Shown: positions 17,016 through 23,743, counted from the stretch's first letter. The stretch is DNA of 35,961 nt from an uncultured Lachnospiraceae bacterium (GCA_902774125.1 CACYHD010000013.1:1-35961), one strand, 5' to 3'. Notes: generated from the letters alone by a model not told the origin. Numbers and translations: made by a program.

Positions 17016-17360
17016 TTATCTGGCATAACCTTCTATCATCGCTTGCTTCTCATAACCACTTCCAAACAAACTAAAAACAGCAAAATCTACATAGTATGTT
17101 AATGTTATATATTTGCTAGGCTGATCTTCATAAATAGTCACATCCTTAACGCTGAGATCATATCCGTTTTTCTTGGCATCATTAACACACTCATTTATTA
17201 TTTGGTCATTACAATTGCTGTCCTCTATTCTGTTGACAACCACGTTGTAGTAATCCTTGGCTCTAGAATCCTGGTTGCTAGAATTGATTATGGATGCAAA
17301 CAAAATGCATGCCAGTGTTACTCCTATAATCATTGAAAAAATTTCTATTGCTATCTTCAT
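17016..17360 (-). CDS. Pseudopilin-like protein (114 residues)
   Basis: A single N-terminal hydrophobic helix (EIFSMIIGVTLACILFASII, residues 6-25) is followed by a soluble part with helix-forming charged residues, two Cys (near 49 and 56) and a beta segment (KYITLTYYVDFAVFSLF). It ends MIEGYAR. The size and layout resemble TadE-like minor pilins. The start lies one base after the stop of the preceding 134-residue gene, so expression is coupled. The two Cys could form a disulfide outside the cell. No family assignment is certain. A 12-base repeat (GGTTATGCCAG then TTAA or ATAA) brackets its 3' end. Confidence 0.65.
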   Translation of the reverse strand: MKIAIEIFSMIIGVTLACILFASIINSSNQDSRAKDYYNVVVNRIEDSNCNDQIINECVNDAKKNGYDLSVKDVTIYEDQPSKYITLTYYVDFAVFSLFGSGYEKQAMIEGYAR

Positions 17361-17361
17361 A

Positions 17362-17766
17362 TTATTCCACCATCACACTTACATACTTGGTGCACACCAT
17401 ACTGTAGTCATTAGTCACCAAACATTTAACTCTGTATATTCCTTTTTTGCTTACATCAACCTGGCCATACGTCTTAACATTGGACGTAATATCCTTGCCA
17501 TCCCAATCCTTGGCTTTGATATGCTGACTCACATCAAAACTGGCATCATTATAATCAGCATATATAATATCTCCCACCTGGATTGAGGGATGCTTATCTT
17601 TATTGGCATTGGCAAAACTGCTGCTGTCAGAACTTATCGCCACATTATAAACGGGCGTTATAGTTTTCCACTTAGTGACCAAAACAACACCAATTAAAGC
17701 CACAGTAAGAGTTCCTATAATTCCGTACAATAAAGCTTCTCCGTGTTCATTCAAAAAAAGCTGCAT
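17362..17766 (-). CDS. EHG-motif pilin-like protein with extracellular domain (134 residues)
   Basis: The protein starts MQLFLNEHGEALLYGI and continues with a hydrophobic helix to about residue 32, then an extracellular part of about 100 residues, beta-rich and Ser/Asp-rich near residues 42-60. The short segment FLNEHG before the helix is shared with the 57-, 45- and 34-residue proteins of this operon, suggesting a common origin of their N-termini. The C-terminal part (GIYRVKCLVTNDYSMVCTKY) looks like an Ig-like or bacterial-Ig strand pattern with two Cys. GGGGGAG precedes the ATG. It may be a capping or minor subunit. The function is inferred from context only. Confidence 0.65.
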   Translation of the reverse strand: MQLFLNEHGEALLYGIIGTLTVALIGVVLVTKWKTITPVYNVAISSDSSSFANANKDKHPSIQVGDIIYADYNDASFDVSQHIKAKDWDGKDITSNVKTYGQVDVSKKGIYRVKCLVTNDYSMVCTKYVSVMVE

Positions 17767-17777
17767 AAACTCCCCCT

Positions 17778-17915
17778 CTAGCCAATTATTTCTCCGAAGG
17801 CCACTAGGTCAAGATTGCTCAAAACCCAAGTTACAATAAACAAAAGCATCACTACACTTACAGCTACTATTCCACTAAGCAAAATACTTCCATGTTCCAC
17901 TACAAACTCTTCCAT
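17778..17915 (-). CDS. Tiny EHG-motif pilin-like membrane protein (45 residues)
   Basis: This gene is too short for normal cut-offs but has a strong GGAGGAAGTT ribosome site directly before the ATG and sits in phase in the operon. The protein starts MEEFVVEHGSILLSGI, has one hydrophobic helix (about residues 10-33) and a short tail (SNLDLVAFGEIIG). The EHG motif and following hydrophobic pattern match its neighbours. It contains no basic residue before the helix and no class III signal-peptide pattern. It is probably a filament subunit or a small platform partner. Confidence 0.65.
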   Translation of the reverse strand: MEEFVVEHGSILLSGIVAVSVVMLLFIVTWVLSNLDLVAFGEIIG

Positions 17916-17924
17916 AACTTCCTC

Positions 17925-18022
17925 CTATCCTGTCACCACATCAACACGTGATAACATATTGATCTATCCTGTCACCTCATCAACGTGTGACAACATATTG
18001 TCTATCCTGTCACCACATCAAG
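17925..18022 (-). repeat. 38-39-bp tandem repeat duplicating the end of a tiny pilin gene
   Basis: About 2.6 copies are present. On the minus strand each contains GTTGATGTGGTGACAGGATA or a close variant, with the conserved TAG triplets at 17925, 17964 and 18002 (spacing 39 and 38). The first copy is the real 3' end of the 34-residue gene; the next two carry ATG-initiated 10-residue frames (17964-17996 and 17925-17957) ending in the same VTG. Each copy can also fold via GTCAC/GTGAC arms. Confidence 0.75.
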
Positions 18023-18106
18023 TACGTGGTAAAATCCTGCTACAATTAACAAGAAAAAAATTCCAATTATAATACACTGTCCCAACTCACTCAACAAATA
18101 CTTCAT
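18002..18106 (-). CDS. Tiny EHG-like pilin-like membrane protein (34 residues)
   Basis: The frame opens MKYLLSELGQCIIIGIFFLL and ends with a short tail (VLDVVTG). TTAGGGAG precedes the ATG and the gene starts 10 bases after the stop of the TadBC-like gene, so it is well placed for translation. Its N-terminus aligns with the EHG proteins, with Leu in place of His (ELG). With only 34 residues it is almost all membrane helix. It could be the major filament subunit, like the very short Flp pilins, or a regulatory peptide of the platform. The tandem repeat array begins in its last codons. Confidence 0.6.
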   Translation of the reverse strand: MKYLLSELGQCIIIGIFFLLIVAGFYHVLDVVTG

Positions 18107-18116
18107 AACTTTCTCC

Positions 18117-19430
18117 CTAATTCAAAACGTTACCTATAGACGATGTAAATACTGATATCATTAAAACCATATCAACCATAATCTTCACGACTCCTAATAT
18201 CATAGGCAACGAGGCATACATCGCTGAGGCTCCTATTCTATCTTGCATTTTCATTTCCTCTGCGTGACCTGCCAGCTTATTGTTGCGATCGATAATAGAA
18301 CTAATCTGTTCTTTGGCCTCGTCCTTTCCTAGCTCATTAATTGAATAAAACATCTTCATTGAAGATTTGACCTCGTCTAGTTCAAACTCCACAAGCAAGT
18401 TATCGTAAGGCTCAATGCCTACCGGATATTTCTCGAAGTCAATCAACAATTTTCTAATAGGCCTCTTCAGTACAAACGGTGCTCGCTCATAAGAATTTTC
18501 AATAGCAGATTGAACTGTATCGTTTTGGAGATTCATCGCAACTTCCCTAATCCAGTCCGGAAAATATTTTTGGAGTTCCTTCTCCAGTCTCTTTTTTATT
18601 TTTTTATACGACAGTTTTTCGCTGATTTTGAGACTCTTGTAATCTCTAAATCCTTGCTCAACAACGTTGTAATATCTCATAACCTGATTGTCACTAAGAC
18701 CTTTGCCCTCCTCTAGCCAGTCTATGTTCATTTTTTGAGTCACAAGATAATACGATGCCATCATCAAAACAATAAGTATAGTTGAGCAAAGTTGATAAAC
18801 TCCGTTAGATGTATACTTGTATTGGGCAGGCACCAAGTATGCTATAAATCCACAAGTTATCAACGTAGAAAAAATCGATATCAAAACGTTTCGCTTAACT
18901 CTTGCTACGTTCTGGATAAAAATCAGCATCCTGTCATTCCAATCCTTGATATCCTTGAGAATAATGTTGATATAGTTTTCGTATTCTCCGCCTCTAAGTT
19001 CTACCTTAATCAAAAACTCATGCAGTGATTTAATCCTCTTGCACTTGAATCTTTCTTCTATAAGGCCAAGTGCTTCCTTGTATATATTTTCGGACTCCTT
19101 GTTGTCAATCATATCTTCAACCTGCTCGATTAGTTTTTTGATATTATCATTTCCAACCTTCCTAGCATCCTCAAGAGCTAATCTTATTTTGGGGCGTTTT
19201 TTGAAGGAATACACCATCTGCTCCATATACAAAACCGCACTTTTGAACTCCTCTAAATAATGGAGTCTCTTCTTTTCTTGTATTTCAAAAAAATAGTTAA
19301 AAACAATTGACGCCGCAATACAAATCAAAAACGATATAGGGTTAAGCTTATATCCCAGGCAGGTCAATGCCACTACAACTATTACTTTTATTGAGTTAGT
19401 TAATAAATTTTTTATTTTTTTCTTAGACAA
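18117..19430 (-). CDS. TadB/TadC-like (GspF-domain) pilus platform protein, apparently fused
   Basis: The 437-residue membrane protein is the likely inner-membrane platform that couples the ATPase to filament assembly. Hydrophobic segments lie near residues 14-48, 190-230 and 400-430. Two cytoplasmic T2SSF-like helical regions are visible: AVLYMEQMVYSFKKRPKIRL to about 185, and a second with FPDWIREVAMNLQNDTVQSA, APFVLKRPIRKLLIDFEKYP, SSMKMFYSINELGKDEA. Tad systems normally encode TadB and TadC separately, so one protein with both halves suggests a compact fusion. The start is TTG, with GAGGA 8 bases upstream and no nearby ATG that keeps the N-terminal helix. Confidence 0.82.
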   Translation of the reverse strand: MSKKKIKNLLTNSIKVIVVVALTCLGYKLNPISFLICIAASIVFNYFFEIQEKKRLHYLEEFKSAVLYMEQMVYSFKKRPKIRLALEDARKVGNDNIKKLIEQVEDMIDNKESENIYKEALGLIEERFKCKRIKSLHEFLIKVELRGGEYENYINIILKDIKDWNDRMLIFIQNVARVKRNVLISIFSTLITCGFIAYLVPAQYKYTSNGVYQLCSTILIVLMMASYYLVTQKMNIDWLEEGKGLSDNQVMRYYNVVEQGFRDYKSLKISEKLSYKKIKKRLEKELQKYFPDWIREVAMNLQNDTVQSAIENSYERAPFVLKRPIRKLLIDFEKYPVGIEPYDNLLVEFELDEVKSSMKMFYSINELGKDEAKEQISSIIDRNNKLAGHAEEMKMQDRIGASAMYASLPMILGVVKIMVDMVLMISVFTSSIGNVLN

Positions 19431-19446
19431 CTTTTAATCCTCGCTA

Positions 19447-20457
19447 TTAAGTTATTACAAAGGGATCCTCAATCCCTGCTAATTGGAATTTGCGCATTAT
19501 GTCTTCTGGCAAATTCTTCGTTAATATCTTTCCATCTTCATAAATCATGACCTTGGTGTTTTTCTCATCTATTCTCGACATACACATTACCTGCGCAATG
19601 CGCCTAGTGATTTTTTCACCATCCTTGACGACGGACTCAAGTTGGACACCGAGGTCTATAAAAGAATAGACGTCATTTTTATTAATACTCTCTCCCATGT
19701 TTCTCAAACGATCAGGAATCTTGCTCGCATCATCGAGATGCAAAGTGGTGAGACAATGTACACCTGCCGAAATGTTTTCAAGCAAATATTTAACCTCCTT
19801 GCCTCTTGTTTCTGCGAGCAACACCCATGTCGGCAACTGTCTCTTACTTGCCTTAAGAGCACTAGAATATCCAAAACTATCGCTAATCTTAATCTCTACA
19901 CAATCCTTGCCCGGATTAATTGCAGAGTATCTTAGTTCTAGATTATCCTCAATTGTATAGACTCTCTCGTAATCCGGAATATAGGATGTTAAATATTTGA
20001 CATACTCCGTCTTGCCTACACCCGGAAGGCCTCCTACAACAACTGTGCAATGGGCCTTTATTGCGTTTTGCATAAAGCAGTCTATCTGAGCCGTACAATA
20101 ATCACTGCTAATTATTTTTTCCTGAGTGATTCTTCGCACAGCTGGAGTTTTTCTTATACTGATACTTGTTCCTGTATTCGTCACAGATTCGTGGAGAATA
20201 GAAATTCTCAGGCTGTCAGTCTCGGCTTCTAACAAAGGATTATTAATATTGAATTGTACGTTCATTAAGTTAGATATTCGTGTGTAAAATTGTTTGATAA
20301 AATTTTCTTCAAGCTCAAAGCCTTCAATCTTATACCTGCCTTTATTAAGGTCATTGACCCATAATGACTGACTCCAATTAATATCTGTTATATTATCATC
20401 TTCAATATATTCCAATAATGGACCGTAGGCTCTATTGGGCAAAGTCAGTTTACGCAT
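19447..20457 (-). CDS. CpaF/TadA-like secretion ATPase
   Basis: The 336-residue hexameric ATPase is expected to power filament assembly at the cytoplasmic face. It has the N-terminal domain seen in VirB11/CpaF proteins (SLWVNDLNKGRYKIEG, then SLRISILHESVTNTGTSISI, RKTPAVRRITQEKI), Walker A GLPGVGKT (143-150), the Asp-box region TIEDNLELR (169-177), a Walker B-like LLAETRGKE (with Glu216) and the His-box GVHCLTTLH (233-241). It is shorter than typical CpaF (about 450) because the leading helical region is absent. GGAGG lies 6 bases before the ATG. It is followed by the TadBC-like gene after 16 bases. Confidence 0.9.
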   Translation of the reverse strand: MRKLTLPNRAYGPLLEYIEDDNITDINWSQSLWVNDLNKGRYKIEGFELEENFIKQFYTRISNLMNVQFNINNPLLEAETDSLRISILHESVTNTGTSISIRKTPAVRRITQEKIISSDYCTAQIDCFMQNAIKAHCTVVVGGLPGVGKTEYVKYLTSYIPDYERVYTIEDNLELRYSAINPGKDCVEIKISDSFGYSSALKASKRQLPTWVLLAETRGKEVKYLLENISAGVHCLTTLHLDDASKIPDRLRNMGESINKNDVYSFIDLGVQLESVVKDGEKITRRIAQVMCMSRIDEKNTKVMIYEDGKILTKNLPEDIMRKFQLAGIEDPFVIT

Positions 20458-20480
20458 ACATTCCTCCTGATACTAATCAA

Positions 20481-20654
20481 CTAATGAATCTTTCCTGCAA
20501 CCGAATCGAATGAAACGGATGAGGAATATCCATCTACTACGCCCTTAACTGCATCGGCAATAATTGGGCCAACAACATAGGCAACACCAACTAGCAACAG
20601 AATACAAACTGCCACAAATATAGTTTTGCCATGTTCTTGCAAAAACACATCCAT
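20481..20654 (-). CDS. EHG-motif pilin-like protein, first gene of the pilus operon (57 residues)
   Basis: This short gene has GGAGGAAG 6 bases before its ATG and is the first frame after the operon promoter. The protein starts MDVFLQEHGKTIFVAV, with a hydrophobic helix to about residue 34, then an amphipathic segment (IIADAVKGVVDGY) and a Ser-rich tail. The size and single-helix layout resemble Flp-type major pilins, but the Glu stands before the Gly rather than five residues after it, so the usual TadV/PilD cleavage pattern is not seen. Promoter-proximal position suggests it is the most abundant product and possibly the main subunit; that is inference. Confidence 0.68.
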   Translation of the reverse strand: MDVFLQEHGKTIFVAVCILLLVGVAYVVGPIIADAVKGVVDGYSSSVSFDSVAGKIH

Positions 20655-20722
20655 ATACACTTCCTCCTTTCCTCTAGCATCAAAGCAACATGTGTGGAAT
20701 TAAACAGAAATACTAAGGCATT

Positions 20723-20749
20723 ATATGTAACATATGTTTTTATATGGTC
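20723..20749 (-). repeat. Diverged copy of the upstream repeat in the pilus 5' UTR
   Basis: TATGTAACATATG then TTTTTATATGGTCA resembles the upstream repeat core (TATGTAACATTCATGC, TTTTATGTCA). It lies about 30-55 bases after the predicted transcription start, on the other side of the promoter from the tandem repeats. Confidence 0.4.
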
Positions 20750-20783
20750 ACAAATACCTTTTGTTGCTTTTGGTAATAACGAT

Positions 20784-20810
20784 ATTATACCCGAGCCAAT
20801 AAAAAGTCAA
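20784..20810 (-). promoter_or_regulatory. Promoter of the pilus operon
   Basis: On the minus strand TTGACT (20805-20810) and TATAAT (20784-20789) are good hexamers, but they are separated by only 15 bases. Short spacing usually weakens a promoter and often goes with an activator. The predicted 5' UTR is about 125 bases. Confidence 0.6.
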
Positions 20811-20850
20811 TAGTTTTTTTGTAATTTTTATCACATATTTTTTTGTTGCA

Positions 20851-20953
20851 TTTTATGTAAACAAGCCCGTAAAACAGTGTATGTAACATTCATGCTTTTA
20901 TGTCAATCGGCGCCAAAAACAGCGTATGTAACATTCATGCTTTTATGTCAATC
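20851..20953 (-). repeat. 45-bp tandem repeat upstream of the pilus promoter
   Basis: Two copies of a 38-base unit at 20871-20908 and 20916-20953 differ at one base. TTTTATGT[C/A]AA recurs at 20851, 20896 and 20941, exactly 45 bases apart, so the element nearest the promoter is a partial third copy. Within a unit, TGACAT and ATGTTA on the minus strand form an imperfect inverted repeat. This is the likely binding region of a regulator. Confidence 0.65.
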
Positions 20954-20958
20954 AAGCA

Positions 20959-21083
20959 ATCGAGTAGGCTGATTCCTACTCGATACCCACTCTGTGTAAT
21001 CACTTCGAATCCACTTCGCTACTTCTCAGTGATTACACGGTCGCCAAGTGAAAATCTCTGTGCAAGCACAGATTTTCGCTTGG
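20959..21083. repeat. Three consecutive hairpins in the 500-base gap before the pilus operon
   Basis: Hairpin 1: ATCGAGTAGG / CCTACTCGAT (20959-20984). Hairpin 2: GTGTAATCACT / AGTGATTACAC (20994-21038) with a 23-base loop. Hairpin 3: CCAAG-GAAAATCT-TGTG / CACAGATTTTCGCTTGG (21044-21083). The cluster looks like a dispersed intergenic palindromic element, not a terminator, since no T-runs follow. The 505-base gap 20655-21159 contains no gene; it holds this, the tandem repeats, the promoter and the UTR. Confidence 0.6.
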
Positions 21084-21097
21084 CTCGTCGTGGATAA

Positions 21098-21134
21098 CAA
21101 AAAATACCTGAAAGAAATGATATCTTTCAGGTAT
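21098..21134 (-). terminator. Rho-independent terminator of the CbiET-like gene
   Basis: The perfect 12-bp stem ATACCTGAAAGA / TCTTTCAGGTAT has a 7-base loop and a minus-strand T-run (TATTTTTTG). It isolates the upstream gene from the pilus operon. Confidence 0.85.
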
Positions 21135-21159
21135 ATAAATAGTGATATTAATTAATTAT

Positions 21160-22068
21160 TTATTTTTTTGCCTCGCCTGTAATAATCCATGGTGATGGCT
21201 GAGCAACAAACACACTGTTTTTGTCAGTCTTAGAAACTGTAATCTGCATAACCTCAGTTACATCAACGCCACACTGACCTAGTGTATATTTGATTTCTGA
21301 TAAAAGATCAAGCTCCAATGTCCAGAAAATAAACTTTGCATTAGGATTGATTCTTAGAACGCTTTCAATATCCTTTTTAATCTCGCCTCTCTTGGCAACA
21401 ATAAATGCAAGTCGTGGAGTTGGGAACTTGGACAATGTATCTTCATCCAAAGAAGTGATCACCTCAACGTTGTGAACGCCAAACTTTTCGATGTTCTCCT
21501 CCATTGTTCGCTTAGAGCCCTCGTCTCTCTCGCCGGCAATAATTGTTCCTTCGTAGGCAATCATTGACGCCTCGATAACAACAGATTCTGCATCAACCAT
21601 TAGAGCCACATCTCTAATATCAAGCTCAAGCTTATTCATAATAACGGAACGAATCTCATGTCCAACGTACTTAACAGTTCCGTGTGAGAAGTTCTCGTTT
21701 TTCATACCAAAAATCATTGATTCGCGAGTGTTCTCGTTAACGATAAAAATAACCGTTGGTCCAGAAATTGGATCATCCATCATATCACTGACCTTGCAGT
21801 GCTTCATCTCTGATGGCTCGTATCCAGTTCCGTAATACATTTCGTAATCACCGTATCCAGCCTCCCAGCATTTGTATAACATGTTGGCATGTGTTTCGTC
21901 TACAAAAACAAGAAGTCTTTTATGTGTAGCTATCAACGCTAATAAATTTCTTTTTTTGCCACATAGATTGGCTATCTTGATTTTTTCTGGAGTAACGTTC
22001 TGTAACTCTGCAACATAACCCATCCAATTTAACATTTGCTGGTTACTAAATTGTACTTTTTCTGACAT
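21160..22068 (-). CDS. Degenerate CbiE/CbiT-like (precorrin methyltransferase-like) protein, role unknown
   Basis: The 302-residue protein resembles a fused CbiE-CbiT (CobL-like) chain. Residues about 28-135 follow the CbiE course (an LLVFVDETHANML strand-turn, YYGTGYEPSEM, then PISGPTVIFIVNE). Residues about 140-300 follow CbiT: HEIRSVIMNKLELDIRDVAL, IIAGERDEGSKRTMEENIEK, then FGVHNVEVI, INPNAKFIFWTLELLSEIK-like and IITGEAKK. However, the SAM-binding glycine motif expected as D-I-G-x-G-x-G is DAESVVIEAS here, so methyl transfer is doubtful. No other cobalamin gene is nearby. An extra helical N-terminus of about 25 residues is present. It may be a repurposed sensor or regulatory protein. GGAGGA lies 8 bases before the ATG. 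Confidence 0.55.
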   Translation of the reverse strand: MSEKVQFSNQQMLNWMGYVAELQNVTPEKIKIANLCGKKRNLLALIATHKRLLVFVDETHANMLYKCWEAGYGDYEMYYGTGYEPSEMKHCKVSDMMDDPISGPTVIFIVNENTRESMIFGMKNENFSHGTVKYVGHEIRSVIMNKLELDIRDVALMVDAESVVIEASMIAYEGTIIAGERDEGSKRTMEENIEKFGVHNVEVITSLDEDTLSKFPTPRLAFIVAKRGEIKKDIESVLRINPNAKFIFWTLELDLLSEIKYTLGQCGVDVTEVMQITVSKTDKNSVFVAQPSPWIITGEAKK

Positions 22069-22174
22069 AGTATAGTCCTCCTTCGCCGCTCTTCTTCACT
22101 AATAATATTTTATCACAACAAAGGCTGGATTTCGACCAAATTCTGCTACTCTTTATAATAATGCCACAAGGAAA

Positions 22175-22237
22175 AAGCCCTCTGTTACGAGGGCTTAGGG
22201 AGAAATTATGAAACTAAATGTTGGTTTTGTTAATTAA
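22175..22237 (+). other. Hairpin followed by a ribosome site and 9-codon frame
   Basis: The perfect stem AAGCCCTC / GAGGGCTT (22175-22196) is followed at once by AGGGAGA and a 9-codon frame (22208-22237, MKLNVGFVN). A TATAAT lies just upstream at 22154-22159. On the minus strand the same hairpin has a TTTTTCC tail and could be a second terminator for trpB. Which strand is used is unclear. Confidence 0.35.
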
Positions 22238-22250
22238 TACTGCGACATAC

Positions 22251-22287
22251 AAAAAAACAATGCTCCAGCATTATACTGAAGCATTGC
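22251..22287 (-). terminator. Rho-independent terminator of trpB
   Basis: The stem CAATGCTTCAG / CTGGAGCATTG (one G-U pair) is followed by seven T on the minus strand. It lies about 20 bases after the stop. Confidence 0.85.
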
Positions 22288-22307
22288 TTGTAATATTAAT
22301 ATTTACT

Positions 22308-23681
22308 TTAGTCTACCTTAGGAAGCTTAGATAAGCTCTTAGCAATTTCCTCATCAGAAGGTAGATAATTCTCCATCTCGCCGTCGTGGAACTTCTCATA
22401 TGCAACCATATCGAAGTATCCTGTACCTGTAAGGCCAAAAACAATTGTTTTTTCCTCACCAGTTTCTTTGCACTTAAGTGCCTCGTCGATAGCAACCTTA
22501 ATTGCGTGTGAACTTTCTGGTGCTGGAAGGATTCCCTCAACTCTTGCAAATTCCTCAGCAGCTGCAAAAACATCTAACTGAGTAGCTGTTCTAGCTTCCA
22601 TCAAGCCATCATCGTATAGCTGTGAAAGTGTAGAACTCATACCGTGATATCTAAGTCCACCTGCGTGGTTAGGTGCTGGAATATAGTCAGAACCCAATGT
22701 GTACATCTTAGCTAGTGGGCAGATAGCACCAGTATCACAGAAGTCGTATGCATACTTACCTCTTGTCAAACTTGGACATGACTGTGGCTCTACAGCGATA
22801 ATCTGGTAGTCAGCCTCACCCTTAAGCTTCTCGCCCATAAATGGAGCTATAAGACCACCTAAGTTAGATCCGCCGCCTGCGCAACCGATAATAATATCAG
22901 CCTTCTCGCCAAGCTTGTCCAATGCAGCCTTTGTCTCAAGACCGATTACTGACTGATGTAGCAATACCTGGTTAAGAACAGAACCAAGAACATATCTGTA
23001 ACCATCGTTCTTAACTGCAACTTCAACAGCCTCAGAAATTGCACAACCCAAACTACCTGTTGTTCCAGGATGCTCAGCATTAATCTTTTTGCCGATTTCT
23101 GTATCCATTGATGGTGATGGTGTAACGCTTGCGCCGTATGTTCTCATAACTTCACGACGGAAAGGCTTCTGCTCGTATGAAACCTTTACCATGTAAACCT
23201 TACAATCCAAGTCAAAGTATGAACAAGCCATTGACAATGCTGTACCCCACTGGCCTGCACCAGTCTCTGTTGTAACACCCTTCAAGCCCTGCTTCTTAGC
23301 ATAGTAAGCCTGAGCGATTGATGAGTTAAGCTTGTGGCTACCACTTGTATTGTTACCCTCAAACTTATAGTAAATCTTAGCTGGAGTTCCTAGCTTCTCC
23401 TCCAAGAAATAAGCTCTTACTAATGGTGATGGACGATACATCTTATAAAACTTAAGAATCTCTTCTGGAATATCAAAAAATCTTGTTGTATCGTCTAGTT
23501 CCTGCTGAACCAACTCCTTACAGAAAACCTCCTCTAGTTCTTCTGCCTTCATTGGCTCCAAAGTTGCCGGGTTAAGAAGTGGTGCTGGCTTATTAATCAT
23601 ATCCGCTCTAAGATTGTACCACTGTGTTGGCAACTCCTTTTCATCCAAATATGTTTTGTATGGAATGTTTTTGTTTGGCAT
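22308..23681 (-). CDS. trpB: Tryptophan synthase beta chain, TrpB2 type
   Basis: This PLP enzyme condenses indole with L-serine to form tryptophan. The 457-residue chain belongs to the longer TrpB2 branch that lacks a paired TrpA. The PLP Lys is in GSHKLNSS (Lys117), the catalytic Glu in TETGAGQWGTA (Glu139), the phosphate-binding loop is GCAGGGSNLGG, and GLTGTGYFDM lies near the C-terminus. The start at 23681 is chosen because AAAGGAGG precedes it; the longer frame runs into the T-box leader. No trpA or other trp gene is adjacent, so it probably rescues free indole or serves an unpaired route. Expression is governed by a UGG-specifier T-box, so uncharged tRNA-Trp should raise it. Confidence 0.93.
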   Translation of the reverse strand: MPNKNIPYKTYLDEKELPTQWYNLRADMINKPAPLLNPATLEPMKAEELEEVFCKELVQQELDDTTRFFDIPEEILKFYKMYRPSPLVRAYFLEEKLGTPAKIYYKFEGNNTSGSHKLNSSIAQAYYAKKQGLKGVTTETGAGQWGTALSMACSYFDLDCKVYMVKVSYEQKPFRREVMRTYGASVTPSPSMDTEIGKKINAEHPGTTGSLGCAISEAVEVAVKNDGYRYVLGSVLNQVLLHQSVIGLETKAALDKLGEKADIIIGCAGGGSNLGGLIAPFMGEKLKGEADYQIIAVEPQSCPSLTRGKYAYDFCDTGAICPLAKMYTLGSDYIPAPNHAGGLRYHGMSSTLSQLYDDGLMEARTATQLDVFAAAEEFARVEGILPAPESSHAIKVAIDEALKCKETGEEKTIVFGLTGTGYFDMVAYEKFHDGEMENYLPSDEEIAKSLSKLPKVD

Positions 23682-23743
23682 AATGTGCCTCCTTTCAAAA
23701 AATATGTGGCTGGGAAGGATTTTTTTAGCACTGATAAAGCAAT

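Noticed and set aside
17925-18022. CRISPR-like repeat in the pilus operon
   Set aside because: The units are directly adjacent with no spacers and derive from the end of a coding gene.
20959-21083. CRISPR array
   Set aside because: The palindromes differ from each other and there are no regular identical repeats with unique spacers or cas genes.
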